Origin: Pseudomonadota bacterium
GTDB taxonomy: Bacteria > Desulfobacterota > Binatia > Binatales > Binataceae
DNA: 64,000 nt
Assembly: GCA_021323945.1 (NCBI GenBank)
Contig: JAJPKA010000020.1
Coordinates: forward strand, 806,001-870,000
Direction: 5' to 3'
In this document: piece after piece, positions 36,974 through 46,270 of the stretch
Layout of the letters: each line of letters starts with the position of its first letter
Position numbering within the stretch: position 1 is the first letter of the stretch
Notes under the pieces: generated by a model
What the model was told of the DNA's origin: nothing
Seen by the model: the letters and a program-made list of their open reading frames with translations, nothing else
Database searches by the model: none
Made by a program: the position numbers and the translations under genes

Positions 36974-37918
36974 TCATCCCGCAGTCGGTGTGATATCGGC
37001 GTCGAGAACCGATGGCCGCAGGAGCCATAGCATTATGGCTTTCTGCGCGTGCAGGCGATTCTCCGCTTGTTCAAGGACCACCGACTGAGGCCCGTCGAGA
37101 ACCTCGTCAGTTATCTCTTCGCCGCGGTGCGCCGGGAGACAGTGCATCACGATCGCGTTGGAATCTGCTTTCGATAATAGGGAGGCGTTTACTTGAAAAT
37201 TCGTGAAGTCGCGTCTGCGCTTGACGGCTTCACGCTCCTGTCCCATCGACGTCCACGTATCCGTATAAACCACATTGGCACCCCGCACGGCCTCGACGGG
37301 ATCATGGGTGAGAATGGAGTTGGGCAATTGTCGCAGGCATCTGACGAACTCCGCTTTTGGTTCGTATCCTTTGGGGCAAGCGAGCCGCAGTTCGAAGCCG
37401 AGCAGTGCTGCGGCTTCGATCCAGCTTTGCGCCAGATTGAAACCATCGCCGACAAAGGCGATTCGTAGCTCCTTTAGAGAATGGCAGCGCTCGCGCAGTG
37501 TTTGCAAATCGCCCATCAGCTGGCACGGGTGCAACAAATCGGTAAGGCCGTTGATCACCGGCACACTTGCCTCGCGCGCCAGTTCCAGGCAGGTGGCATG
37601 GGAAAACGTGCGGATCATGATGAGATCCACCCAGCGCGAAAGATTGCGGGCAACGTCTTTGACAGATTCCCGTTCTCCAATGCCAATGTCGTCGGGCGCT
37701 AAATAGATAGCGTGGCCGCCGAGTTGCGCCATTCCGGTTTCAAAAGTCAGTCGCGTCCGCAACGACGGCTTCTGAAAGATCATGGCCAGCGTGCGTCCGC
37801 GCAAATATGGATGTTCCATTCCGCTTTTAAGTTCGCTTTTCAAGCGGGCCGCAAGCCGCAGCAGCCCATGGACTTCGCCCACCGACAAGGAACTGAGATC
37901 GAGAAAATCGCGCTTCAT
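36974..37918 (-). CDS. argF: Ornithine carbamoyltransferase
   Basis: A 314-residue enzyme making citrulline from ornithine and carbamoyl phosphate. The carbamoyl phosphate loop is KPSLRTRLTFE (about 50-60), the HPCQ motif is in DLLHPCQLMGD (about 128), and the ornithine-binding HCLPAHRG is near 265. DTWTSMGQE (about 225) replaces the usual DVW-S-MG pattern with Thr. ATG at 37918 begins the standard MKRDFLDLS; a TTG four codons earlier is possible. It follows argD with a 20-base gap. Aspartate carbamoyltransferase is excluded by HCLPAHRG. Confidence 0.96.
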   Translation of the reverse strand: MKRDFLDLSSLSVGEVHGLLRLAARLKSELKSGMEHPYLRGRTLAMIFQKPSLRTRLTFETGMAQLGGHAIYLAPDDIGIGERESVKDVARNLSRWVDLIMIRTFSHATCLELAREASVPVINGLTDLLHPCQLMGDLQTLRERCHSLKELRIAFVGDGFNLAQSWIEAAALLGFELRLACPKGYEPKAEFVRCLRQLPNSILTHDPVEAVRGANVVYTDTWTSMGQEREAVKRRRDFTNFQVNASLLSKADSNAIVMHCLPAHRGEEITDEVLDGPQSVVLEQAENRLHAQKAIMLWLLRPSVLDADITPTAG

Positions 37919-37938
37919 GGTCAAGATCAACTTGCGGC

Positions 37939-39141
37939 CTAAGCACCCGCGGCGCCCGCTTCTGCTCGCAGTGCCCGCTCGATCACCGCCAGTCCCGCAT
38001 CCGCTTCTTCCTTGGTCAGCGTCAACGGTGGAAGCAGCCGCAGAATTGTATCAGCCGTGCCATTTACTATGAGGCGTTCACGGAAACAGGCATCGACCAC
38101 CGGCTTCGCCGCGTGTTTGAGGGCAACTCCGATAATCATGCCCTGGCCGCGCACTTCTCGCACGTCAGGACACTCCTTGGCGATCTCACGCAGGCGAGCC
38201 AGGAGGTAAGAACCGACCTCCGCGGCATTTGCTATTACACCGTCATGCTCGAGTGCGTCGAAGACCCCGAGCGCCGCGGCGCAGGCTACCGGGTTACCAC
38301 CGAAAGTCGAACCGTGAGTTCCGGGCGTCATCACCGTCGCTATCTCCCGGCGCGCCACCATTGCGCCGATCGGTATCCCTCCTCCTAATGCTTTGGCCAG
38401 CGTGATGATGTCGGGCTTGATGCCTGAGTGTTGGTAGCCAAACAGTCTACCCGTGCGGCCCATACCGGTCTGAACTTCATCAACAATGAGCAGAAGCCTC
38501 GCGCGGTCGCAAATTTCACGCAGCCGGGTCAGGTAATCGGGATGTGGGACAACCACGCCACCTTCGCCCTGGATCGGCTCAACGATAATCCCCACTGTTT
38601 TGGAATTGATGGCCCGTTCAATCGCGCCGACGTCGTTATATGGCACCAGCTTGAAGCCCGGCACCAACGGCTCAAATCCCTCGTGGTACTTTTCCTGGCC
38701 GGTCGCACTCAAGGTCCCGAGGGTGCGTCCGTGAAAAGAGCCAAGAGTTGAAATAATCTCGAAACGCCCACCGTGGGCGTGGCCCCATCGGCGCGCGAGC
38801 TTGAGAGCGGCTTCATTGGCTTCCGCGCCGGAATTAGCAAAAAACACGCGTCCGTCACCGAATGCGGCGCTTAGACGAGCGGCCAAGCGTGCCATCGGCT
38901 CGGTGTGAAATACATTGGAAGCGTGGGTTAACTTGTCCGCTTGTTGCTTGATGGCGCCGACCACGCGCGGATGGCCATGGCCTAGACTGGTGACGGCTAG
39001 CCCGCAGAAGAAGTCCAGGTACCGGTTGCCGTCAGCATCGTACAGATAGGCTCCATGGCCGCGCACGAATGCCAGTGGCATACAGCCGTAATTATTAAGG
39101 AGGTTGGCATGAGCAAGTTCGACGATCTCGGCGTTATTCAT
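37939..39141 (-). CDS. argD: Acetylornithine aminotransferase
   Basis: A 400-residue class III PLP aminotransferase converting N-acetylglutamate semialdehyde to N-acetylornithine. It shows DADGNRYLDFFCGLAV (about 34), NSGAEANEAALK (about 104-115), the GEGG motif in EPIQGEGGVVV (about 190), VDEVQTGMGRTG (about 222) and the PLP lysine in TLAKALGGG (about 249). Length and N-terminus are typical for ArgD. The ornithine aminotransferase or GABA aminotransferase alternatives are less likely given argB, argF and argG alongside. It lies 331 bases after argB on the same strand. Confidence 0.95.
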   Translation of the reverse strand: MNNAEIVELAHANLLNNYGCMPLAFVRGHGAYLYDADGNRYLDFFCGLAVTSLGHGHPRVVGAIKQQADKLTHASNVFHTEPMARLAARLSAAFGDGRVFFANSGAEANEAALKLARRWGHAHGGRFEIISTLGSFHGRTLGTLSATGQEKYHEGFEPLVPGFKLVPYNDVGAIERAINSKTVGIIVEPIQGEGGVVVPHPDYLTRLREICDRARLLLIVDEVQTGMGRTGRLFGYQHSGIKPDIITLAKALGGGIPIGAMVARREIATVMTPGTHGSTFGGNPVACAAALGVFDALEHDGVIANAAEVGSYLLARLREIAKECPDVREVRGQGMIIGVALKHAAKPVVDACFRERLIVNGTADTILRLLPPLTLTKEEADAGLAVIERALRAEAGAAGA

Positions 39142-39472
39142 GAAGTCAATCCCTTTGGTCAGGCGTGTCCGACACTTTCGATCAATAAACAGCTCAATTG
39201 CAACCGATACCGACTCGCTCGTATCTTCGGTTCCCCAACTTCTGCTTCAACGGACGTGAGGTTTAGCGGAAGATATCGGTCACCGCCAAACGAGCTGGTC
39301 ATGGGTGCTCACCGACACGTTGATCTCGAGGCTGTGTCGCACGCCGCCGTGTGCCACTGCTCTCGGTTGCCTACCTGTAAAATATTTAGAGGAGGAAAAA
39401 CATTGACAATAGCTTACGCCGCAGACAATAGCTTACGCCGCAGGCGGAGTGGCAGCGACCCGACGGGTCCGG
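39142..39472. other. Gap between argB and argD with a tandem repeat
   Basis: This 331-base gap interrupts the otherwise tight arginine cluster. It contains the two-copy 19-bp repeat at 39405-39442, and on the plus strand a GGAGG at 39391-39395 ahead of a TTG, but the frame that follows has only about 30 codons and looks unlike a protein. A promoter for argD-argF-argG may lie here; no clear boxes were seen. Confidence 0.45.
39405..39442. repeat. Two perfect tandem copies of a 19-bp unit
   Basis: GACAATAGCTTACGCCGCA occurs twice without spacing (39405-39423 and 39424-39442), followed by GGCGG. Because 19 is not a multiple of three it is unlikely to be coding. It is probably a local slippage duplication 30 bases beyond the argB stop codon. 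Confidence 0.85.
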
Positions 39473-40363
39473 CTATTGGGCAGCGAGTTCCCTGACCACT
39501 TCGGTGCCAACCCCGCGGTCAGTGAAAACCTCGAGCAATAGCGAATGAGGCACACGTCCGTCAATTATATGGGTGCTGTGCACGCCCGAATTGAGAGCAT
39601 CGATGCAACATTCGACCTTGGGAATCATACCTTCGCCAATTGCACCAGACGCAATCAAATCGCGTGCTCGGGCGCAATCCAATAGGGAAATCACGGCTGA
39701 ATTTTGATCGAGCACTCCTTCAACGTCAGTAAGAAGAATCAGTTTTTCGGCCTGCAGTGCGGCGGCAATTTTCCCGGCCGCGAGATCGGCGTTGATATTC
39801 AAGGTTTGACCTTCTGGGGCTATGCCGATTGGTGCAATGACCGGAATGAACCCGGAATCCCTGAGAGTATTCAAAACACTTGGGTTGACATTTTCGATCT
39901 CCCCTACCAGCCCAATGTCGAGCTGCTCCAGCTGGCCACCATCACCCCTCAGTGCGATTTGCATCCGACGCGCGACCATCAGCTCGCTGTCTTTGCCAGA
40001 GAGCCCAACGGCTTGGCCGCCATAACGCGATATCAGCGCGGCAATGTCCTTATTAAGCCGATGCAAGACCATCTCGACAGCTTCCATCGTGGCTTCGTCG
40101 GTTACCCGCATGCCGCGCACGAACCGCGACTGCAGTCCCAATTTGCCAATCAACTCGGTGATTTGCGGCCCGCCGCCGTGAACCACGATTGGCTTGATTC
40201 CGACAGAATCGAGCAGCACGATGTCCTGGCAGAAAGCTGAGCGCAACTCTGCTGTGAGCATCGCATGTCCGCCGTACTTGACCACGAAGGTTTTGCCGCG
40301 AAACCGCTTGATGTACGGCAATGCCTCGACCAGCACCTGGGTGCGAGCGAACAGATCGTCCAA
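39473..40363 (-). CDS. argB: Acetylglutamate kinase
   Basis: A 296-residue amino acid kinase phosphorylating N-acetylglutamate, the second step of arginine synthesis and the usual point of arginine feedback. It has the phosphate-binding FVVKYGGHAM (about 27), the GGGP motif in IVVHGGGPQI (about 60), NINADLAAGKIA (about 195) and LLTDVEGVLD (about 215). The segment YIKRFRGKTF matches the N-terminal region of the hexameric, arginine-sensitive type, but sensitivity cannot be proved here. ATG at 40363. It is the first gene of the arg cluster on the minus strand; argC, argJ and argA are not in the window. Confidence 0.96.
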   Translation of the reverse strand: MDDLFARTQVLVEALPYIKRFRGKTFVVKYGGHAMLTAELRSAFCQDIVLLDSVGIKPIVVHGGGPQITELIGKLGLQSRFVRGMRVTDEATMEAVEMVLHRLNKDIAALISRYGGQAVGLSGKDSELMVARRMQIALRGDGGQLEQLDIGLVGEIENVNPSVLNTLRDSGFIPVIAPIGIAPEGQTLNINADLAAGKIAAALQAEKLILLTDVEGVLDQNSAVISLLDCARARDLIASGAIGEGMIPKVECCIDALNSGVHSTHIIDGRVPHSLLLEVFTDRGVGTEVVRELAAQ

Positions 40364-40630
40364 AGCTCTATTTCAACCCCTAATTCTACTGCCCAAAGGA
40401 TGCTCGCCTGCCCGTGCTCGTGCAAGAAAACGCCGATTGGGCCAAGAGCTTTCCCCACAGCCCGGTCCGCGATAAGACGCTAGCGACGGCGCGGGACGCG
40501 TCAAACCGGGATAATTCCAGACCAATGGCCTATGCGAAGAGACTCAAGATATACCGCGGCGGCGAACAATGCAGATGGTGCCCAAGTGCTTCGCTTGATT
40601 CGTATCACTCGAGCCCGGTCACAGGCTAAC

Positions 40631-42007
40631 TTAAAGGATATAGCGCGATAGGTCCTCGTTTTTCACAATCGGATCCAACTTTTGGTGGACATATTCGGCA
40701 TCGATTCGGTGTTCCTGACCAGCCAGTTCAGGCGCAGCGAACGAGAGCTCCTCGAGTAGCCGCTCGAGCACAGTGTGCAGGCGACGTGCGCCGATGTTTT
40801 CGGAACGCGCGTTGACCTGCGCAGCAATTTCGGCCAAGGCGGCAATTGCATCATCGGTAAACTCCAGCCGAACGTTTTCGGTCGCCATCAAGGCTATATA
40901 CTGCTTGGTAAGAGCATTCTCGGGCTCGGTCAGGATTCGGATAAAATCATTTTTGTCGAGCGCCTTCAGTTCGACCCGAATCGGGAAACGACCCTGAAAC
41001 TCCGGAATCAGGTCTGACGGTTTCGAGGTATGGAATGCACCCGACGCCACGAACAGGATATGGTCCGTGCGGACTGCGCCATATTTGGTGTTGACGGTCG
41101 AACCCTCGACGATCGGCAGCAGGTCGCGTTGGACACCTTCTCGCGAGACGTCTGGTCCGTGCGCTGATTCGCGGCCGGCGATCTTATCGATTTCGTCAAT
41201 GAAGACGATCCCTGACTGCTCGGCGCGATGAACTGCCTCGCGCGCTACGTTTTCCATGTCCACCAGGCGAGCGGTCTCCTCCTGGGTTAGGATTTCAATC
41301 GCTTCCGGCACCTTGACCTTGCGATGTCGGGTCTTTTTCGGCATGAGCTGTCCGATCAGTTCCTTCATATTCATTCCGAGGTCTTCCATTCCTTGCGGGG
41401 TGAAAACCTCGACCATCGGCATCGCCTGGGCGGTAATCTCGATGTCGACCTCACGGTCATCGAGGTAGCCGCGGCGTAACAAATCGCGCAATTTCTCGCG
41501 GGTGTCGTTGTGGGAATCTGATTCGCTTACCCTTACAGCGCCGCTGGCGTCAACAGTGGCAGCGCGACGGGTCTTGCCAGGCGGGTTGGGGTACAGGATA
41601 TCGAGTAGGCGCTCCTCGGCATTTTGACGTGCCTTGACTGCGACGCGCTCTCGTTCCTCTTCCCTCACGATTTTAACGGCAATTTCCACGAGATCTCGAA
41701 TCATGGATTCGACGTCGCGGCCAACGTAGCCGACTTCGGTGTAGCGTGAAGCCTCGACCTTGATAAACGGCGCCTGAGCCAGTTTGGCCAGGCGGCGCGC
41801 GATCTCCGTCTTGCCGATGCCGGTGGGCCCGATCATCAGGATATTTTTAGGGGCGATTTCGTCACGCAGCTCGGGTGCGACGTTTTGCCTGCGCCATCGA
41901 TTACGCAGAGCAATGGCAACGGCGCGTTTAGCTTCGTCCTGTCCGACGATATAGCGGTCGAGTTCCGAAACAATTTCGCGCGGCGTCATCACCTGCGGGG
42001 TTGCCAT
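40631..42007 (-). CDS. hslU: ATP-dependent protease ATPase subunit HslU
   Basis: A 458-residue AAA+ unfoldase that feeds substrates to the HslV peptidase ring. It has the opening [17 protein letters not shown], Walker [10 protein letters not shown] (about 58-66), the pore loop GYVG (about 92), the inserted I-domain (about 110-240), Walker [13 protein letters not shown] (about 268), and sensor and arginine finger regions near 340. The C-terminal LSRYIL is the conserved tail that docks into HslV. It follows hslV after 73 bases in the standard xerC-hslV-hslU order. Length matches the family (440-470). Confidence 0.97.
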   Translation of the reverse strand: MATPQVMTPREIVSELDRYIVGQDEAKRAVAIALRNRWRRQNVAPELRDEIAPKNILMIGPTGIGKTEIARRLAKLAQAPFIKVEASRYTEVGYVGRDVESMIRDLVEIAVKIVREEERERVAVKARQNAEERLLDILYPNPPGKTRRAATVDASGAVRVSESDSHNDTREKLRDLLRRGYLDDREVDIEITAQAMPMVEVFTPQGMEDLGMNMKELIGQLMPKKTRHRKVKVPEAIEILTQEETARLVDMENVAREAVHRAEQSGIVFIDEIDKIAGRESAHGPDVSREGVQRDLLPIVEGSTVNTKYGAVRTDHILFVASGAFHTSKPSDLIPEFQGRFPIRVELKALDKNDFIRILTEPENALTKQYIALMATENVRLEFTDDAIAALAEIAAQVNARSENIGARRLHTVLERLLEELSFAAPELAGQEHRIDAEYVHQKLDPIVKNEDLSRYIL

Positions 42008-42080
42008 GACCTGATTTGTTGTCTCCTGGTCTATTCGAGGTCAGTTTTCCTAATCCAATTGTGGTCCAGCGGACCCGCTC

Positions 42081-42647
42081 CTACAACTCCTCGATCACGA
42101 ACTGATCATTGGTGTAAATGCAGATTTCCGCCGCAATCCGCATCGCATGCTCCGCGATTGTACGGGCATCCAGACCTTGACTGTGACGGACCAGCGCGCG
42201 GGCGGCCGAGAGGGCGAAATTGCCACCCGCGCCGATTGCGATGATCCCATCGTCCGGTTCCAGCACGTCACCGGCGCCGGAGATGAGCAGCGAGTTCTCA
42301 ACGTCGACCACCACCAGCATCGCTTCCAAGCGCCGCAAGACTCGGTCAGTACGCCAATCGCGAGCCATCTCCACTGCCGCGCGCCGCAGGTTCCCGTTAA
42401 ATTCCTGCAGCTTGCTTTCGCATCGATCAAACAGCGTCAGGGCATCGGCGGTCGAACCGGCAAAACCTGCCAGAACCGAGTTATTGTGCAAGCGGCGGAC
42501 CTTACGTGCCCCGCGCTTCATAACAGTTTGTCCGAGCGTAACCTGACCGTCCCCTGCCATTACCACCTTGCCGCCATGACGGACCGAAAGGATAGTGGTT
42601 GAGCGAATACGGTTCGATCGGGTGAGCTCAGGCTCTTGGATGGGCAC
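42081..42647 (-). CDS. hslV: ATP-dependent protease proteolytic subunit HslV
   Basis: A 188-residue proteasome-like peptidase that forms the dodecameric core of the HslUV protease. The catalytic Thr is in [19 protein letters not shown]; here it is T17 of the ORF, so about 16 residues must be removed. The residue before it is Ser where Gly is common. The [12 protein letters not shown]-type [13 protein letters not shown] and GSGGNFA-like [14 protein letters not shown] motifs follow. The ATG at 42647 overlaps the xerC end by 20 bases, which suggests translational coupling. A shorter start nearer the Thr is not obvious. Confidence 0.95.
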   Translation of the reverse strand: MPIQEPELTRSNRIRSTTILSVRHGGKVVMAGDGQVTLGQTVMKRGARKVRRLHNNSVLAGFAGSTADALTLFDRCESKLQEFNGNLRRAAVEMARDWRTDRVLRRLEAMLVVVDVENSLLISGAGDVLEPDDGIIAIGAGGNFALSAARALVRHSQGLDARTIAEHAMRIAAEICIYTNDQFVIEEL

Positions 42648-43533
42648 GACGATAGACCTCTTTCAAATGACTTATGCTCACATGAGTATAGCGCTGAGTG
42701 GTGGCCAGACTGGAGTGCCCGAGCATCTCCTGGATTGAGCGCAAGTCTGCTCCCGCGTTGAGCATATGAGTGGCAAAGCTGTGCCGAAGCCCATGTGGTG
42801 TCGTCGGTATATTGATACCCGCGATGGCCGAGCGTCGGGCAATCATAGTCTGGACAGCGCGAGGCGTCAGCCGCGTACCGCGAAGATTGGTAATAACTGG
42901 ACAGTTGATTGACGCTGCCCCGGGGCTGGCTGCTCGCCAGGCTCGCAGGGCTTCAAGCGCCGGCTCGCCAATCGGTACCAGCCGATCCTTGCGACCCTTG
43001 CCCGAACGGACCATCACCAGACCTAGCTCCTCGTCGATATCTCGCCAGTCGAGTCCGGTTAGTTCACTGACGCGCAGTCCGGTGGAATAAAGCAGTTCCA
43101 AGATAGCGCGATCGCGCAACCGGACACGCAAATTCTTGCTGTGGTCCGCTTCAATCAGAGCTGCTGCCTCGCCTTCATTCAGGACCTGCGGTAAGTGTCT
43201 TTCCCCCTTTGGCGAACGCATGGTGGCAACGGGATTTGGTTTGCCCAGATTAGCTTCGCGCCAACGGAAGTAGGCCTTAATTGCAAACAGTCGACGCTGA
43301 ACAGTCGCCCGACTGGCACGGCGGCGCAGCAGCTCGGCCAAATAATTCCGCACGTGGGCAGTTTGGATGAGATCCGGCTCGACCATTTCCGTGGCGCCGT
43401 TGACCGCCGAGTCTCGCGCGCGCAGGTAGCGGTAAAAGTCCACAAGGTCGCGTTTGTAGCTGGCGACCGTGTGCCCTGACGCCCTCGTCGCATTTTGCAG
43501 GGCGGCAGCAAATTGCTCAATTTCGCCAACCAT
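42628..43533 (-). CDS. xerC: Tyrosine recombinase XerC
   Basis: A 301-residue site-specific recombinase that resolves chromosome dimers with XerD at dif. The N-terminal SAM-like core-binding domain spans about residues 5-95. In the catalytic domain are the Arg in [10 protein letters not shown] (about 155), the Lys in [11 protein letters not shown] (about 179), [11 protein letters not shown] (about 248-258), the second His in [10 protein letters not shown] (about 271) and the nucleophile Tyr in QRYTHV (about 280). All catalytic residues are present. The gene heads the xerC-hslV-hslU operon. XerD or a phage integrase is less likely from this context. Confidence 0.94.
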   Translation of the reverse strand: MVGEIEQFAAALQNATRASGHTVASYKRDLVDFYRYLRARDSAVNGATEMVEPDLIQTAHVRNYLAELLRRRASRATVQRRLFAIKAYFRWREANLGKPNPVATMRSPKGERHLPQVLNEGEAAALIEADHSKNLRVRLRDRAILELLYSTGLRVSELTGLDWRDIDEELGLVMVRSGKGRKDRLVPIGEPALEALRAWRAASPGAASINCPVITNLRGTRLTPRAVQTMIARRSAIAGINIPTTPHGLRHSFATHMLNAGADLRSIQEMLGHSSLATTQRYTHVSISHLKEVYRRAHPRA

Positions 43534-43673
43534 CCGAGAGCAGCTCGTCAGAGCTCATAGCGCTCCAGTCATGATACATTACCGACTCAACTGTGCGTCT
43601 TGATAGCGAGAGATCGTCTGCTTTCGGAATTTTGCCCCCGGCGATGTGGTAAAGATACTTTAGGGGTAGCTCG

Positions 43674-43958
43674 ATGAAGTGTTTTCACTGTGGCAAGCGG
43701 GTTGAGTTTAAGCAACGCATCGGTTTCCGCGAGGTGTGCCCCGAATGCGACAGCGCGCTCCATGTTTGCTTGAATTGCGATTTCTACGATCCTGCTTTTA
43801 ATAATCAATGTCGGGAGCCTCAAGCAGAACGCGTCGTTGATAAGGATCGCGCCAACTTCTGTGAATTTTTCGTCGCCCGAAGCAAGACTGAGCCACGCTC
43901 CCCGGCGCTTCCAGGAGATGTTCGAGCAAAACTCGAGGCTTTGTTCAAAAAGAGGTGA
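43674..43958 (+). CDS. Hypothetical Cys-rich zinc-binding protein
   Basis: A 94-residue protein with eight cysteines in its first two thirds: MKCFHCGK (C3, C6), VCPECD (C22, C25), VCLNCDFYDP (C32, C35) and two more in QCRE and FCEFF. This suggests two or three zinc ribbons. The C-terminal part is basic and helical (VRAKLEALFKKR). I recognise it as a type of small conserved zinc-ribbon protein of unknown function but cannot give a family name. ATG at 43674 has GGGG about 8 bases upstream. It is divergent from xerC, with 140 bases between the starts. Confidence 0.8.
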   Translation: MKCFHCGKRVEFKQRIGFREVCPECDSALHVCLNCDFYDPAFNNQCREPQAERVVDKDRANFCEFFVARSKTEPRSPALPGDVRAKLEALFKKR

Positions 43959-44541
43959 TAGCCATCGCTGTGGTAAGGTGGGTTGAAAGCGTTCCAGCAA
44001 GAATAATCATTCCCGACCTGTCTAAAGCTGGAACGTTTCTAATTGAGCAATTTAGAGTAGTTTGGCGCGACTTCGCCGGTTTTCGGTGACTGCTCATTCC
44101 ATCCAGCGTGACGTCGATTCTTCACCGCACTGATAGAGCGGTATGCTATCGTTTCAAAAATCTATTCGACCGTTGTAGGCAAACTCGGCTGAGGCAATTC
44201 GACGGCCCAATCTGTACCGTCCGAACCCTGACGGTTTGAGGCTAGGAGTCCGTACCAAGCGTTACGTGCAACAGGGTCTGAGCGATCGCGGTTAGTCATC
44301 GTCGTTGGGGTTTCATGTATCAGGTTGATGACGCCATGGAGCAGGCCGTTCACCGCGGTCGCAAATCTGAGTCCCTGCTGGTTCATTGGTTCTTGACGCG
44401 AAGCTCAACAAACGCCTTCAACAGTAACAGGCCTTCGAGAGGGAGCCGCTGACTCAAGCCGTTCGGCATCAGGCCCAAGCCCAACCAGGCATCTCGGGAC
44501 CAGATAGGCGCGCTAATCTTTTTGATGCTACCAAGCGATGA
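43959..44541. other. Gap between two small-protein genes
   Basis: This 583-base region holds one possible minus-strand frame (44162-44386, listed separately). The rest contains nothing recognised. The sequence around 44010-44160 is slightly AT-richer, which would suit a transcript end of the Cys-rich gene and a promoter for the small frame, but no boxes are clear. Confidence 0.4.
44162..44386 (-). CDS. Possible small hypothetical protein, 74 residues
   Basis: An ATG-started frame with third-position bias toward G/C in its first half and a protein-like start (LRFATAVNGLLHGVINLIHE), followed by a polar part ending in proline-rich LPQPSLP. No signal peptide, motif or family is recognised, and no ribosome-binding site stands out. 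It lies 155 bases beyond the coiled-coil gene on the same strand. It may be a short gene or a remnant. Confidence 0.33.
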   Translation of the reverse strand: MNQQGLRFATAVNGLLHGVINLIHETPTTMTNRDRSDPVARNAWYGLLASNRQGSDGTDWAVELPQPSLPTTVE

Positions 44542-44934
44542 TCACCTCAGACGCTCGTATAGACCCCGATCTCGTCGCTTGACGGCGCCCGCCTCGATCC
44601 ATCTGGTGATAGCAGCAAAAATTTCGGATGAACGCTTCTCTCGCAGACCGCGAACCGCACGAATATCGCTTGCCTTGAACTGCTTTGGAAGCTTGTTCAG
44701 CACGTCACCCCAGTTGATTCTAGCTCGGGCGCCGCGGCGTGGCCCGATGCCGCCGTTGCTGGCCGCCATACCCGGCTGACCGGTTAAAGCTGCCAGCTTG
44801 GATTCTTCCTGGCGGAGCCGCCGCAGTTCAGCGTCCTTGGTGCGAATTTCACTTCTGAGTTTGGCCAGGAGTTCGCGGGCTTGGGCTTGGACTTGGCTGA
44901 ACGCCGAACTCCCGGCGGTCGTCGTGCGTGGCAT
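44542..44934 (-). CDS. Hypothetical coiled-coil protein with winged-helix-like C-terminus
   Basis: A 130-residue protein. Residues about 15-50 form a charged heptad-like helix (AQARELLAKLRSEIRTK), followed by a glycine-rich basic linker (NGGIGPRRGARARI). The C-terminal 50 residues (KQFKASDIRAVRGLREK, then IFAAITRWIEAGAVKRRD) look like a small winged helix that may bind DNA. AGGAGG lies 7 bases before the ATG at 44934, an excellent ribosome-binding site, so expression is likely. It has no recognised family and no operon partner, except possibly the small frame downstream. Confidence 0.72.
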   Translation of the reverse strand: MPRTTTAGSSAFSQVQAQARELLAKLRSEIRTKDAELRRLRQEESKLAALTGQPGMAASNGGIGPRRGARARINWGDVLNKLPKQFKASDIRAVRGLREKRSSEIFAAITRWIEAGAVKRRDRGLYERLR

Positions 44935-45452
44935 CCAGAATCCTCCTTCTGTATATCCGCAGCCCCACCTACTAACTTAAACATTACAGGTTTCGTTCCA
45001 AATAGCTAGCGGATACAGACAGGTATTTGGCACTAAGTACTTACTTTGCAACCGTGAAATAATCAAGTCATCACACACAAAATGTGAAGTTGCGATGCAG
45101 CAATAAGCGGCCCGCGCAGATACACTTGGGTCCTGAGCTTTATCTCCAGCGAGAATCTAATCATTTCAGTGATATTCAATTAGAGACGATTCGCTTCAAT
45201 AGAATAGATTGATAGAACTAGGCAGGTTCGAATTACTTCATCACTTCCAGGACGTTCTCGCGGACTTCGCACTGTAGTGCACGGCTGCTTTACCATACGC
45301 TTTCATTGACAGTAGAAGGCTGATTATTGAAGACTGCCGACTATAAGCAGGCGAGTGCCAGTTTGAGTTCGCGAGCGCAGTGACAAGCCGTTTCCAACTG
45401 AGTGCTCGCCTGCCGGGATGCACTTTACGAATGTCGATTAGAGGCGAAAAGC
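44935..45452. other. AT-richer gap before the first SDR
   Basis: A stretch of 518 bases, visibly lower in G+C than its surroundings, between two divergent genes. No frame has a good start and protein-like sequence. The last 18 codons of one minus-strand frame (45240-45300) read like a protein tail but have a stop just before, so a gene remnant is possible. Promoters for both flanking genes must lie here. Confidence 0.4.
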
Positions 45453-46238
45453 ATGGATCTCGGTTTGCAAGGCAAGACAGCATTGGTACTCGGTGGCAGT
45501 AAGGGGCTGGGTCGTGGTGTGGCTGATGCGCTCGCTGCTGAGGGTGTGGCAGTAGCTTTACTTGCGCGCGGCAAGGAAGCCCTTGATGAGGCCGTGGCGC
45601 AAATCAACTCCCGAGGCGGACGGGCGATCGCGGTGCCGGCGGACTTGGGTGAGTGGTCAACGGTCGAACGGGCGGCCAATACCGCCCGCCAACAACTTGG
45701 ACCAATTGATATTCTTTTGAATAATTCCGGTGGCCCGCCGCCCAGCCGCGCTATCGGAATTGCACCCGAAGTCTGGGAGGCGCAATTTCGGGCCATGGTT
45801 CTAGTATTTTTTCGCCTCACCGACCTGTTACTGCCCGATATGCGGCGGCGCAAATGGGGCCGGATCATTAACGTTGCGTCAGAGTCGGTGGTTCAACCTA
45901 TTCCGCAGATCGCGATCTCCAATACTTTACGTGCCTCGGTAGTAGGCTGGGCAAAAACCTTGGCGGGCGAGGTGGCGCGCGACGGTATCACGGTAAATAC
46001 GCTGTTGCCTGGTGCTTTCGACACCGACCGCGTCCGCCAGATTCAACAGGCAACATCAGCGCGCGAAGGAGTTAGCCTCGAAGAGCTTGTTCAGCGCGCG
46101 GTACGCAACATCCCCGTGGGTCGCATGGGGACACCCGCAGAGTTCGGCGCAATGGCGGCGTTTTTGGCAAGTCCCCTGGCAGGCTATATCACGGGCAGTA
46201 CCATCCGACTCGACGGTGGTTCCATTCGCAGCGTTTGA
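45453..46238 (+). CDS. SDR-family protein lacking the YxxxK motif
   Basis: A 261-residue short-chain dehydrogenase/reductase-fold protein. The nucleotide-binding motif is GGSKGLGRG (about 13-21) and NNSGG replaces NNAG (about 90). The catalytic region reads NVASESVVQPIP and ISNTLRASVVGWAK: the Ser position is kept but the Tyr/Lys pair is absent. This SN-x-x-RA variation defines a known FabG-like subgroup in which the reaction is not established. The end ITGSTIRLDGG is typical. ATG at 45453 has GAGGCG upstream; an earlier start adds 17 unrelated residues. It converges on a second atypical SDR 32 bases away. Confidence 0.88.
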   Translation: MDLGLQGKTALVLGGSKGLGRGVADALAAEGVAVALLARGKEALDEAVAQINSRGGRAIAVPADLGEWSTVERAANTARQQLGPIDILLNNSGGPPPSRAIGIAPEVWEAQFRAMVLVFFRLTDLLLPDMRRRKWGRIINVASESVVQPIPQIAISNTLRASVVGWAKTLAGEVARDGITVNTLLPGAFDTDRVRQIQQATSAREGVSLEELVQRAVRNIPVGRMGTPAEFGAMAAFLASPLAGYITGSTIRLDGGSIRSV

Positions 46239-46270
46239 GCCTCGTAGGCTGCAAACCAACTTGGCCGAGT

